64,000 nt of DNA, taken from Hymenobacter sediminicola. Lineage in GTDB: Bacteria > Bacteroidota > Bacteroidia > Cytophagales > Hymenobacteraceae. Under the pieces are notes generated by a model. That model was not told the origin of the DNA, searched no databases, and worked only from the letters and a program-made list of their open reading frames with translations. The position numbers and the translations under genes were made by a program. Location of the stretch: positions 3,593,001-3,657,000 of the forward strand of contig NZ_CP060202.1 in assembly GCF_014250515.1 (NCBI RefSeq), written 5' to 3'. Within the stretch, counting starts at the first letter, position 1, and the number at the start of each line of letters is the position of its first letter. This document shows positions 17,050-26,178 of the stretch, piece by piece.

Positions 17050-17868
17050 CTACAGCCGCCCGTCCCACACCAGATACTCCGTCGGCAGATTCAGTTTCGG
17101 GGGCTGCTCCTGGCCCGGAAACAGGCCGTACACGGCCGAGCCGGAGCCAGAAAGGCTGGCGTAGGCGGCTCCCGCATCATACAGCTTACGCTTAATTTCA
17201 CCGAGCACCGGGTAGAAAGGCGTCAGGGCATCTTCGAAGTCGTTGCTGACGGTGTCGCGCCAGGTTTCCAGAGGCTGCGCCAATGCCGTGCGTAACTCGT
17301 GACGCGGCGGGCGGGGCATCACGCGGCTATACGCTTCGGCAGTGCTGACGTGCAGGCCCGGGTACACGACTTTGCAGGCGGTGCCGGTCAGGTTGAGGCT
17401 GATATCCTCGAATACGTCGCCTTTCTCGTACGCGAAAACCGGCTTATTCTGAATGAAAAAGGCGCAGTCGGAACCCAGCCGGCGGGCATAGCCTTCCAGT
17501 GTTTCAGCCGTCAGATTCAGCGCGAACAGGTCGTTCAAAGCCTTCAGCGCAAACGCCGCATCGGCCGAGCCACCGCCTAATCCAGCCCCGATAGGCACCA
17601 CTTTATGCAGGTGCATCTGCACGGGCGGCAGCGCAAAATCGGCGCGCAGCAGCTCGTAGGCGCGGCGACACAGGTTGGTGGCCGGGTCGCCGGGCACCGG
17701 AATGCCGGTGAGGCTGAGCGTGGTTTCGGGGCCGGCGGCGGGCAGCACTTCCAGCGCATCGCACCACGGCAGCGGCACAAACACCGATTCGAGGTTGCGG
17801 AAACCGTCGGGGCGTAGTGCCGTGACGTAGAGGCCGAGGTTGAGTTTGGCGTTCGGAAAAACGAGCAT
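17050..17868 (-). CDS. ispE: 4-diphosphocytidyl-2-C-methyl-D-erythritol kinase
   Basis: GHMP kinase of the MEP isoprenoid pathway. It phosphorylates CDP-methylerythritol. The start at 17868 (MLVFPNAKLNLGLYVTALR, 272 aa) matches the family; in-frame ATGs further up add a basic tail. The ATP loop is PIGAGLGGGSADAAFAL, and the C-terminal GHMP motif is ASLSGSGSAVYGLF. Confidence 0.94.
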   Translation of the reverse strand: MLVFPNAKLNLGLYVTALRPDGFRNLESVFVPLPWCDALEVLPAAGPETTLSLTGIPVPGDPATNLCRRAYELLRADFALPPVQMHLHKVVPIGAGLGGGSADAAFALKALNDLFALNLTAETLEGYARRLGSDCAFFIQNKPVFAYEKGDVFEDISLNLTGTACKVVYPGLHVSTAEAYSRVMPRPPRHELRTALAQPLETWRDTVSNDFEDALTPFYPVLGEIKRKLYDAGAAYASLSGSGSAVYGLFPGQEQPPKLNLPTEYLVWDGRL

Positions 17869-17986
17869 GCGGCAGAAGCTTTTTGGGCCGGCCGCTGGTC
17901 TTCTCATCTACGCGAGGCGGCCAGGCCAGCAGAAGGCGCAAGCTAAAGCACAGAAGCGGAAGTCGCGCCGACGTGGCATTTCCTTC

Positions 17987-17994
17987 TATTTTTG
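17987..17994 (+). promoter_or_regulatory. -7 element of the glycan-priming genes
   Basis: TATTTTTG fits TAnnTTTG and lies 32 bases before the ATG at 18027; -33 is not recognisable. Confidence 0.4.
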
Positions 17995-18026
17995 ACCTTT
18001 TCCCTTCTGTTCGCTTCACTGCTCCT

Positions 18027-18677
18027 ATGTCCGTTGCTGAATCTGCTGGCTGGTACCGCCGCTGGGGCAAGCGCGCCCTGGATGTGCTGCTGGCCGCGCC
18101 GCTGCTGCTGCTGGCACTGCCGCTGCTGCTACCGGCTGCGGTGGCGCTGGCTGTGCAGAACGGCGGCCCCTGGCTGTTTCGGCAGTTGCGGCCAGGTCTA
18201 CACGGGCGTCTTTTCCCGCTCTACAAGCTCCAGACCATGACTTCCGCCCACAACCAGCACGGCCAGTTACTGCCCGATGCCCAGCGCCTGCCGCGCCTGG
18301 GCCGCTGGCTGCGGGCCACCTCCCTCGACGAGCTACCGCAGCTCTGGAACGTGCTGCGCGGCGAAATCAGCCTGGTGGGTCCGCGGCCGCTGTTGCCGGA
18401 GTATCTGCCGCTGTACTCGCCAGAGCAGGCCCGCCGCCACGCGGTGCGGCCCGGTATTACGGGCTGGGCTCAGATAAATGGCCGCAATGCTATCAGCTGG
18501 GAGCAGAAATTCCAATACGACGTCTGGTATGTCGAACACCTGAGCATTGTGCTGGATCTGCGCATTCTGGCCCGCACGGCCGGCCGGGTACTGCGCGCCC
18601 ACGATATCAGTGCCCCCGGCCACGTCACTACCGAGGCCTTCCGGGGCACTCCCTCCTCTTCCGACTCTTCCTCATGA
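18027..18677 (+). CDS. PglC-like sugar-1-phosphate transferase
   Basis: Monotopic phosphoglycosyl transferase that moves a sugar phosphate from a UDP-sugar to undecaprenyl phosphate, the first membrane step of a glycan. The 216-aa protein has one hydrophobic re-entrant segment (LLLALPLLLPAAVALAVQ) and the compact catalytic domain: TSLDELPQLWNVLRGEISLV, GPRPLLPEYLPLY and RPGITGWAQINGRNAISWEQ. This small form without a large N-terminal membrane domain resembles PglC of bacillosamine pathways. The start at 18027 follows a -7 element. The next gene overlaps by 4 bases (ATGA). Confidence 0.88.
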   Translation: MSVAESAGWYRRWGKRALDVLLAAPLLLLALPLLLPAAVALAVQNGGPWLFRQLRPGLHGRLFPLYKLQTMTSAHNQHGQLLPDAQRLPRLGRWLRATSLDELPQLWNVLRGEISLVGPRPLLPEYLPLYSPEQARRHAVRPGITGWAQINGRNAISWEQKFQYDVWYVEHLSIVLDLRILARTAGRVLRAHDISAPGHVTTEAFRGTPSSSDSSS

Positions 18678-19372
18678 TGCCCGCTTCTACTCCTGTTATT
18701 GCACCAGACTCCGGCGAAAGGCTCCAGCCGTTGGTCATATTCGGGGCCGGCGGCCTGGGCCGCGAGGTGCTGGTGCTGGTACGTCAGATTAATGAGCAGC
18801 GCCCGACCTGGGAGCTGCTGGGCTTCTATGACGACGTGCGCCCCGCCACTGATACCATCAACGGCCTGCCCTATGTCGGCACCGCCGCTGACCTGAATGC
18901 CGCTCCCGCACCTCTGCACGTGGTGGTGGCAGTAGGAAGCAGCCAAGGGCGGGCGGCCGTGGTGGAACGGCTGAATTCACCCCAGCTTTCGTTTCCTACC
19001 CTTGTTCATCCCAGCGTAGCCTGGGCCCCGTATCAGCAGTTGCGAGTCGGGGCGGGCTGCATCATTAGTCAGGGCTGCATCCTGACGACGGATATCACGC
19101 TCGGCCGCCACGTGCTGCTCAACCTGGGCTGTACCATCGGCCATGATGCCGCGCTGGAAGATTTCTGCTCCCTGATGCCGCATGCCAACGTGGGCGGCGA
19201 AGCCTGCCTGGAAACCGGCGTGTATCTGGGAACCAATGCTACCGTTATCAATCGGGTGCGCGTGGGAGCCCGCACCATCATAGGGGCCGGAGCCGTGGCC
19301 GTGCGCGACCTGCCCGCCGACTGCACCGCTGTAGGCGTGCCGGCTCAGCGCATCAAGCAGCACGCACTGTAG
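18674..19372 (+). CDS. PglD/NeuD-like sugar N-acetyltransferase
   Basis: Left-handed beta-helix acyltransferase that probably acetylates a UDP-4-amino sugar. The 232-aa protein begins with the dinucleotide-like fold IFGAGGLGREVLVLV, then GFYDD, and continues in hexapeptide repeats (GAGCIISQGCILTTDITLGR, NLGCTIGHDAALEDFCSLMP, GARTIIGAGAVAVRD). The His of the GHDA motif is the expected general base. It overlaps the sugar transferase by 4 bases, so the two are translated together. The short N-terminal extension MMPASTPVIAPDSGE is unusual. Confidence 0.87.
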   Translation: MMPASTPVIAPDSGERLQPLVIFGAGGLGREVLVLVRQINEQRPTWELLGFYDDVRPATDTINGLPYVGTAADLNAAPAPLHVVVAVGSSQGRAAVVERLNSPQLSFPTLVHPSVAWAPYQQLRVGAGCIISQGCILTTDITLGRHVLLNLGCTIGHDAALEDFCSLMPHANVGGEACLETGVYLGTNATVINRVRVGARTIIGAGAVAVRDLPADCTAVGVPAQRIKQHAL

Positions 19373-19477
19373 TCTGAGGTCGGCCCGGCTTCTGGAAACG
19401 GGCGTTTTTGCTTCTTCTTTTTTACAGCCGGCTTTTGAGCAGAAGCGCCGGCAGCATGTTCCGGCTTCGGCCGCTGC

Positions 19478-19485
19478 TACCTTTG
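19478..19485 (+). promoter_or_regulatory. -7 element directly ahead of the aminotransferase
   Basis: TACCTTTG ends 4 bases before the ATG at 19490. If used, the transcript would start at or next to the start codon. Confidence 0.45.
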
Positions 19486-19489
19486 CCCT

Positions 19490-20644
19490 ATGCGCAGCCA
19501 GGACCACGACCGAATCTATCTTTCTCCCCCGCACCTCGGCCGCCACGAGCTGAACTACCTGCACAAGGCCATCGAGGACAACTGGGTGGCGCCGGCCGGC
19601 CCTAACCTCACGGGGTTTGAGCGCGACATCTGCGAGTTTACCGGCGCGGCACACTGCGTCGCCCTTACGTCCGGTACCGCGGCTATTCATCTGGGGCTGA
19701 AGCTGCTTGGCGTTGGTCCCGGCGACGAAGTCCTCTGCCCTTCGTTTACGTTCGTAGCTACCGCCAACCCCATCGTTTATCTGGGAGCCAGCCCGGTTTT
19801 TATCGACAGTGAGGCTGAAACCTGGAATCTGTGCCCCGTGCGGCTGCGCGAAGCCATAGAGGACCGTATCCGGCGCGGCCAGCGGCCTAAAGCCCTGATC
19901 ATCGTGCACCTGTACGGGATGCCCTGCAAGCTGCGCGAAATCCTGGCCATTGCGGCTGAGTTCGATATTCCGCTACTCGAAGATGCAGCTGAAGCGCTGG
20001 GCAGCCGCTACGACGGACAGCCGCTGGGCACTTTCGGAGCAGTCGGGGTATTCTCTTTCAACGGCAACAAAATCCTGACGACCAGCGGCGGCGGGGCTCT
20101 GGTGACCAACAACGCTGACTGGGACAAGAAAGCCCGTTTCTGGGCCACGCAGGCCAAAGACCCGGCACCGTATTACCAGCATTCCGAAATAGGCTACAAC
20201 TACCGCCTCAGTAACCTACTGGCTGGCATCGGGCGCGGCCAGATGGAGCTGCTGGAAGACCGGGTGAAGCGCCGCCGCGAAATCTACAACTGGTACCAGG
20301 AGCACCTGAACGGCCTTCCCGGCTTGTCGTTTGGCCCTACCGAACCGGCCGGGGGACGCTCCAACCGCTGGCTCACCTGTGTGCTGCTGCGCCCGTCCGA
20401 AACCGCTGTTACGCCCGAACAGTTGCGCCTGCACCTCGAAACCCACAACATCGAAAGCCGCCCGCTCTGGAAGCCACTGCACCTACAGCCGCTTTTTGCT
20501 GCTGCTCCCATGTATGGCGGCGCGGTTTGTACCAATTTGTTTGAGCAGGGATTGTGCCTGCCTTCCGGTACTGCTATGACAGATACTGATTTGAAGCGAG
20601 TTGCGGATGCAGTGAAAGAAATGGCAACTGCTTCCTACAACTAA
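19490..20644 (+). CDS. PglE-like DegT/DnrJ/EryC1 sugar aminotransferase
   Basis: PLP enzyme that aminates a UDP-4-keto sugar. The 384-aa protein starts MRSQDHDRIYLSPPHLGRHE and has the fold type I blocks CVALTSGTAAIHLGLKLLG, LLEDAAEALGSRYDG, and the Schiff-base Lys in FNGNKILTTSGGGALVT. FWATQAKDPAPYYQHSEIGY and NYRLSNLLAGIGRGQ are strongly like PglE and other bacillosamine aminotransferases. With the preceding two genes it would supply and load a di-N-acetylated amino sugar. The 4,6-dehydratase (PglF-like) needed for the pathway is not in the window. Confidence 0.88.
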   Translation: MRSQDHDRIYLSPPHLGRHELNYLHKAIEDNWVAPAGPNLTGFERDICEFTGAAHCVALTSGTAAIHLGLKLLGVGPGDEVLCPSFTFVATANPIVYLGASPVFIDSEAETWNLCPVRLREAIEDRIRRGQRPKALIIVHLYGMPCKLREILAIAAEFDIPLLEDAAEALGSRYDGQPLGTFGAVGVFSFNGNKILTTSGGGALVTNNADWDKKARFWATQAKDPAPYYQHSEIGYNYRLSNLLAGIGRGQMELLEDRVKRRREIYNWYQEHLNGLPGLSFGPTEPAGGRSNRWLTCVLLRPSETAVTPEQLRLHLETHNIESRPLWKPLHLQPLFAAAPMYGGAVCTNLFEQGLCLPSGTAMTDTDLKRVADAVKEMATASYN

Positions 20645-20748
20645 AATAGGCACAAACTCATTTCCACAAGTACATAAAGTTCAATTAGCAGTACTCCTGG
20701 CACAAAAGTCATCCTGGTTAGTTCAAAGCTTCCTGAGTCAGTATATAA

Positions 20749-21876
20749 TTACTCATCAGCAAGCGCCTGCTGCAGGTCCGCCAGCAACTCCTCAATCGGC
20801 TCAATTCCAACTGAAAGCCGTACCAACCCTATCGTAATGCCCAGATCGGCCTGCTGCTCCGGTGTCAGGTAGCGGTGCGAAGTGCCCAGCGGATACGACA
20901 GGGACGAGTCGACGCCAGCCAGCGAAGGCGCAAACGGGAACCGCTTGCTCCGCTGCATGAAGCGGTTAACTACCGCTTCATCACCGGCCAGCAGTACGGA
21001 CATCATTCCGCCAAAAAGCTCCTTTCCCTGCTCCCGCGCCAGCGCGTGCTGCGGGTGGTCGGGCAGGCCTGGGTAATACACAGCGCGCACGCCGGTCTGC
21101 TCCCGCAGAAATTCCGCTACGGCTAGCGCATTGTGGCTGTGCTCACGCATGCGCAGGCGCAGGGTTTTTAAGCCACGCATGGCCAACCAGCTTTCCATCG
21201 GGCTCAGCGTGAGGCCGTAGAGTACGCCAATCTGCTTGAGCCGGGCCGCCGTTTCTGCATCGGAAGCTACTACAGCGCCGGCCGTCACATCAGAGTGGCC
21301 CGCAATGTATTTCGTGACGCTGTGCAGCACGATATCTACGCCCAGTGCCAGCGGCTGCGTAATAACAGGCGTTGCAAACGTGTTATCTACCACCAGTTTC
21401 AGGCCCAGTTGGTGGCATTCGGCCGCCAGCCGGCGTAGGTCAGCCACACGCAACAAGGGGTTGCTCATGGTTTCGGCCAGCAGCAGGCGCGTGGTGGGCT
21501 GCACGAACTGCCGCAGGTCGTAGAGCTGCTCAAACGGCACGTACGTTACTGAAATACCCATTCGGCTCAGCTCATTGTTCAGCAACGACGACGAGCCGCC
21601 GTAGATATCCGCCGCACACAGCACATGGTCGCCGGCGCGGCAGCAGGCCAGCAGCGCCGCGAAAATGGCCGCCATGCCCGAGCCCGTGGCAATGGCCCCC
21701 GCCCCACCTTCCAGCCGGTTCACGGCCTCCGCTAGTTCATCAGAATTGGGGTTGCCGTTGCGCGAGTACAAGTAGCGGCTGCCCGGCTCCCCAAAGTATA
21801 GCTCCAGCTCATTCAGATCCTCAAACTTGAAAACAGACGTCTGATAGATCGGGGTAATCTTGGGGTGAATTTCCAT
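20749..21876 (-). CDS. Cystathionine gamma-synthase/lyase family PLP enzyme
   Basis: A 375-aa trans-sulfuration enzyme of methionine or cysteine metabolism. Key blocks: TPIYQTSVFKFED, GSRYLYSRNGNPN, ATGSGMAAIFAALLA, the Tyr stacking region CAADIYGGSSSLL, VDNTFATPVI and the PLP Lys in LHSVTKYIAGHSDVTAGAVV. Whether it makes or cleaves cystathionine, or acts as a methionine gamma-lyase, cannot be told. The N-terminus is 10-20 residues shorter than in most relatives, and a stop codon lies four codons upstream of the ATG, so no longer start is possible. A -7 element almost touches the ATG. Confidence 0.87.
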   Translation of the reverse strand: MEIHPKITPIYQTSVFKFEDLNELELYFGEPGSRYLYSRNGNPNSDELAEAVNRLEGGAGAIATGSGMAAIFAALLACCRAGDHVLCAADIYGGSSSLLNNELSRMGISVTYVPFEQLYDLRQFVQPTTRLLLAETMSNPLLRVADLRRLAAECHQLGLKLVVDNTFATPVITQPLALGVDIVLHSVTKYIAGHSDVTAGAVVASDAETAARLKQIGVLYGLTLSPMESWLAMRGLKTLRLRMREHSHNALAVAEFLREQTGVRAVYYPGLPDHPQHALAREQGKELFGGMMSVLLAGDEAVVNRFMQRSKRFPFAPSLAGVDSSLSYPLGTSHRYLTPEQQADLGITIGLVRLSVGIEPIEELLADLQQALADE

Positions 21877-21880
21877 GAAG

Positions 21881-21888
21881 CAAAGCTA
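21881..21888 (-). promoter_or_regulatory. -7 element touching the start codon of the trans-sulfuration gene
   Basis: TAGCTTTG on the minus strand ends 4 bases before the ATG at 21876. It predicts a leaderless mRNA. Confidence 0.5.
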
Positions 21889-21965
21889 GACAGTCGCCGG
21901 TAATAAGAGGCCAATAGACAAAGCGGAAGGCAATCAGGCTGCAGTACAGCCCACGGAATAGGAAA

Positions 21966-21998
21966 ACAAAAAGCCTCTCCTGTAAAGGAAAGGCTTTT
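21966..21998 (-). terminator. Terminator after atpC
   Basis: A5-GCCTctCCT, a short loop, AGGaAAGGC-T4 on the plus strand, imperfect stem with one mismatch. It stands 20 bases past the atpC stop. Confidence 0.7.
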
Positions 21999-22018
21999 CA
22001 TTTCAAGCTGAAACCGAG

Positions 22019-22258
22019 TTACGCCGAAGCGCCTTCGGCCAGCACGATTACGTTGTTGCGCAGCACTTCTACCACGCCGCCATCAATGTGGAAAGTAGTA
22101 GCGCCGCCGTTCAGCACGACGTTTCCTTCTTTCAGCGCCGAAATCAGTGGAGCGTGGTTGTTGAGAACCTCAAACAGACCATCGGTACCCGGAAACTGGG
22201 CCGACGTAACCTCGCCTTCAAATACTTTCCGGTCCGGCGTGATGATTTCCAGATGCAT
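22019..22258 (-). CDS. atpC: F-type ATP synthase epsilon subunit (short form)
   Basis: Central-stalk subunit of the F1 motor. The start at 22258 (MHLEIITPDRKVFEGEVTSA) gives 79 aa: only the N-terminal beta-sandwich, ending VEVLRNNVIVLAEGASA. The two-helix C-terminal domain that inhibits hydrolysis in longer epsilon subunits is missing; short forms of this kind are, from memory, normal in Bacteroidota. It follows atpD, separated by a stable hairpin. The other ATP synthase genes are elsewhere. Confidence 0.93.
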   Translation of the reverse strand: MHLEIITPDRKVFEGEVTSAQFPGTDGLFEVLNNHAPLISALKEGNVVLNGGATTFHIDGGVVEVLRNNVIVLAEGASA

Positions 22259-22263
22259 ATGCT

Positions 22264-22335
22264 TGGTTGTTATTGTAAAGAGCTGATTGCCGGAGGCTGA
22301 CTGATCAACAATCAGCCTCCGGCAATCAACAACCA
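22264..22335 (-). repeat. Nested inverted repeat in the atpD-atpC gap
   Basis: Inner stem 22284-22300 with 22312-22328 (17 bp, core GATTGCCGGAGGCTGA), outer stem TGGTTGTT (22264-22271) with AACAACCA (22328-22335). It fills the gap from 2 bases past the atpD stop to 6 bases before the atpC ATG. It may set the atpD to atpC ratio by attenuation, RNA stability or access to the atpC start. Confidence 0.8.
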
Positions 22336-22336
22336 A

Positions 22337-23848
<1,512 letters not shown>

Positions 23849-23881
23849 TTATGTATGGATGGGATGCAACTTTTCAGGGCG

Positions 23882-23913
23882 CAAAACTACGGCTTAATCC
23901 CCGCTTTGCCAAA
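23882..23913 (-). promoter_or_regulatory. atpD promoter
   Basis: On the minus strand TTTG (23910-23913), 20 bases, TAGTTTTG (23882-23889), 39 bases before the atpD ATG. One base wider than the consensus spacing. Confidence 0.7.
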
Positions 23914-24045
23914 GTCAGGCCGTCAGGAAAGTTTCTGCTGAGAATATGGCTGCTTCTTTCCCTGAAAATCAGGCACTCAGGCCCCGTAAAAGGCCCTTGC
24001 CGGGCTAAGGAGGCCAAAATTTCTGAAAAAATTTTTCGGGTAAAG

Positions 24046-24076
24046 TTTGCCTTAAATAAAAGCCGTAGTACATTTG
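24046..24076 (+). promoter_or_regulatory. tRNA-Gln promoter
   Basis: TTTG (24046-24049), exactly 19 bases, TACATTTG (24069-24076): a full match to the Bacteroidota consensus, 43 bases before the tRNA. Divergent from the atpD promoter. Confidence 0.85.
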
Positions 24077-24119
24077 CACACCCAAACGGAACACCGGCAA
24101 CGGAAAGCGAATGGGAAAT

Positions 24120-24192
24120 TGTCCGATGGTGTAACTGGCAACACGCTTGATTTTGATTCAAGAAAGTCCAGGTTCGAGCCCTGGTCGGACAA
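24120..24192 (+). tRNA. tRNA-Gln (anticodon TTG)
   Basis: A 73-base cloverleaf. Acceptor TGTCCGA pairs with TCGGACA, D stem GTGT with ACAC, anticodon stem CTTGA with TCAAG around the loop TTTTGAT (anticodon TTG, reading CAA/CAG), T arm CCAGG-TTCGAGC-CCTGG. CCA is not encoded. It has its own promoter and a strong terminator, so it is a single-gene unit. Confidence 0.97.
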
Positions 24193-24202
24193 CCGACTGA
24201 GT

Positions 24203-24260
24203 AAAGCGAAAGGCGCTGATTCTTCCTCCTCTGGAAGAGTCGGCGCCTTTCGCTTTTTTA
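24203..24260 (+). terminator. Terminator of tRNA-Gln
   Basis: Arms AAAGCGAAAGGCGC (24203-24216) and its perfect complement (24243-24256), the second running into a T-tract. The prs start codon is only 23 bases further on. Confidence 0.85.
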
Positions 24261-24282
24261 TTTTCCTTCCTTCCCCTACCCC

Positions 24283-25212
24283 ATGTCACAGCAGGTAAAG
24301 ATTTTCGCGGGCAATGCTTCCCACGAACTGGGTATGAAAATCGCCGAAGCCTTCGGCCAGCCGCTCGGCGACCTGAGCATTCAGCGCTTCGCCGATACGG
24401 AGCTGGGGCCCAGCTTCAATGAAAGCGTGCGGGGCTGCGCCGTGTTCCTGATTCAGAGCACAAACCCGCCGGCCGAAAACCTAATGGAGCTGGCCTTGAT
24501 GGTGGATGCCGCCAAGCGTGCCTCTGCTTACAAGGTGAATATTGTGATGCCCTATATGGGCTATGCCCGCCAGGACCGTAAGGACAAGCCGCGCGTGAGC
24601 ATCGGAGCCAAAGTGGTGGCCAACATAGTTCAGAGCGTGGGCACCGACCGTCTGATGACCTGCGACTTGCACGCCGGCCAGATTCAGGGCTTCTACGATA
24701 TTCCGGTAGACCACCTCGATGGCGCCACTGTTACAGCACCATATATCAAGAGCCTGAACCTCGACAACCTAATTTTCGCTTCGCCTGACGTGGGCGGCGT
24801 GGTGCGGACCCGGGCCTTCGCCAAGAAATTCGGGGCCGAAATTGTGGTCTGCGACAAAATGCGCTTGCGGGCTAATGAAATAGCCTCCATGCAAGTCATC
24901 GGCGACGTAACGGGCATGAACGTGGTACTGGTAGACGACATCGTGGACACGGCCGGCACCATCTGCAAAGCCGCTGAATTGCTGATGGAGCGCGGGGCCA
25001 AATCGGTACGCGCCGTTATTACGCACGGTGTGCTTTCCGGCCCGGCGCACGAGCGAATCCGCAATTCGGCCCTGGAGGAGTTGGTAATTACGGATACGCT
25101 GCCTTTGAAGGAGGAGAACCACAAAATCAAGGTTATTTCCCTGGCGCCGCTCTTCGCTTCGGCCATCCGCAACGTGGTGTCGCACGAGTCGATTAGCTCG
25201 CTGTTTGTGTAG
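24283..25212 (+). CDS. prs: Ribose-phosphate pyrophosphokinase
   Basis: Makes PRPP from ribose 5-phosphate and ATP for nucleotide, His, Trp and NAD synthesis. The 309-aa protein has the ATP loop region YARQDRKDKPRVSIGAK, the metal-binding CDLHAGQIQGFYDIPVDHL, and the PRPP loop VVLVDDIVDTAGTICKAA. Length and order match the bacterial enzyme. No promoter was found between the tRNA terminator and the ATG, so some read-through from the tRNA unit may drive it. Confidence 0.96.
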   Translation: MSQQVKIFAGNASHELGMKIAEAFGQPLGDLSIQRFADTELGPSFNESVRGCAVFLIQSTNPPAENLMELALMVDAAKRASAYKVNIVMPYMGYARQDRKDKPRVSIGAKVVANIVQSVGTDRLMTCDLHAGQIQGFYDIPVDHLDGATVTAPYIKSLNLDNLIFASPDVGGVVRTRAFAKKFGAEIVVCDKMRLRANEIASMQVIGDVTGMNVVLVDDIVDTAGTICKAAELLMERGAKSVRAVITHGVLSGPAHERIRNSALEELVITDTLPLKEENHKIKVISLAPLFASAIRNVVSHESISSLFV

Positions 25213-25220
25213 CCGGTTGT

Positions 25221-25323
25221 CTGTCATCCTGAGTGCAGCGAAGGACCTTATCAGCGTAGAGTGAGTCGTTGCAAAACGGTCGTTCAAACGTGATTAGGTC
25301 CTTCGCTGCACTCAGGATGACAG
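25221..25323. repeat. Extragenic palindrome, family 1, long copy
   Basis: Arms 25221-25253 and 25291-25323 match over 32 of 33 bases; ends CTGTCATCCTGAGTGCAGCG. It lies between prs and the rplY promoter, 6 bases from the -33 region, and shares its head with the copy at 11639. Confidence 0.85.
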
Positions 25324-25328
25324 CGGGC

Positions 25329-25359
25329 TTTTAAGTCCCAAACAATCCGCCTATCTTTG
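25329..25359 (+). promoter_or_regulatory. rplY promoter
   Basis: TTTT (25329-25332), 19 bases, TATCTTTG (25352-25359). The -7 element is a full match and -33 differs by one base. The leader is about 50 bases. Confidence 0.65.
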
Positions 25360-25411
25360 CGGCCCGTTTGCCTGCTTTGGGCAAGCGTTTTTTCCTCAAA
25401 AGCACACTTTT

Positions 25412-25984
25412 ATGAAAAGCCTCGAGATTGTAGGGTTTAAAAGAGCGAATCTCGGTAAGAAGGACGCTAAGGCGCTGCGCCTGGAGTCGTATGTACCTTG
25501 CGTACTGTACGGCGGCACGGAGCAGGTTCACTTCTCTGCCCCCGCTATCCTTTTCCGCGAATTGCTGTATACCCCCGAAGTTCACATCGTGGACCTAAAC
25601 GTGGAAGGCACGCACTACCGCGCTATCGTACAGGACGCTCAGTTCCACCCCGTGAACGAGATGCTGCTGCACGTTGACTTTCTGGAACTGCAGGAAGGCA
25701 AAGAAGTGAAAATGGACATTCCGGTAAAGTACATCGGTGTTTCGCCGGGCGTACTGGCTGGTGGCAAGCTCGTGAGCAAGCTGCGTAAGCTGAAAGTGAA
25801 GGCTTCGCCTGAGAACCTGCCCGACTACGTGGAAGTAGACATTTCGGACCTGGGCCTTGGCAAGTCGATCAAGGTGAGCAAAGTTGTTCCGAACAACTAC
25901 ACCATCCTGACCAGCGAGCAGGCTCCTATTGCTACCGTGGCCATCCCACGTGCACTGAAAGGCCAGATGTCGGCCGACAAATAA
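25412..25984 (+). CDS. rplY: 50S ribosomal protein L25/general stress protein Ctc
   Basis: Binds 5S rRNA in the large subunit. The 190-aa two-domain (Ctc/TL5) form: an N-terminal L25 domain (MKSLEIVGFKRANLGKKDAK, VPCVLYGGTEQVHF, YRAIVQDAQFHPVNEMLLHV) and a C-terminal beta domain (VKYIGVSPGVLAGGKLVSKL). Upstream of pth, an order conserved in many bacteria. Confidence 0.95.
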   Translation: MKSLEIVGFKRANLGKKDAKALRLESYVPCVLYGGTEQVHFSAPAILFRELLYTPEVHIVDLNVEGTHYRAIVQDAQFHPVNEMLLHVDFLELQEGKEVKMDIPVKYIGVSPGVLAGGKLVSKLRKLKVKASPENLPDYVEVDISDLGLGKSIKVSKVVPNNYTILTSEQAPIATVAIPRALKGQMSADK

Positions 25985-26049
25985 ATCAGCCATTCAGACG
26001 GATTTCTCGGATTACACGGATTTCGTGCCTGAGTCAATCCGCTGCCGGA

Positions 26050-26081
26050 AAAGCCGTCCTGCTTGCAGGGCGGCTTTTTTA
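26050..26081 (+). terminator. Terminator after rplY
   Basis: Stem AAAGCCGtCCTGC with GCAGGgCGGCTTT, followed by further T. About 65 bases after the rplY stop. Confidence 0.85.
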
Positions 26082-26178
26082 TTGGTGTAGGAGGTCTTGC
26101 CGTTTGTTAGTGCATCATAATGCACCCGAACTGCTTGCCTTCCTGCAAGCCGAACAATCTGCTTAAATCCGCAACTCT

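Noticed and set aside
20645..20748. Terminator between the aminotransferase and trans-sulfuration genes
   Set aside because: The 104 bases are AT-rich but no stem of useful length with a T-run was found.
21877..22018. SAM riboswitch in front of the trans-sulfuration gene
   Set aside because: The -7 element touches the start codon, leaving no room for a leader aptamer, and no conserved core was seen.
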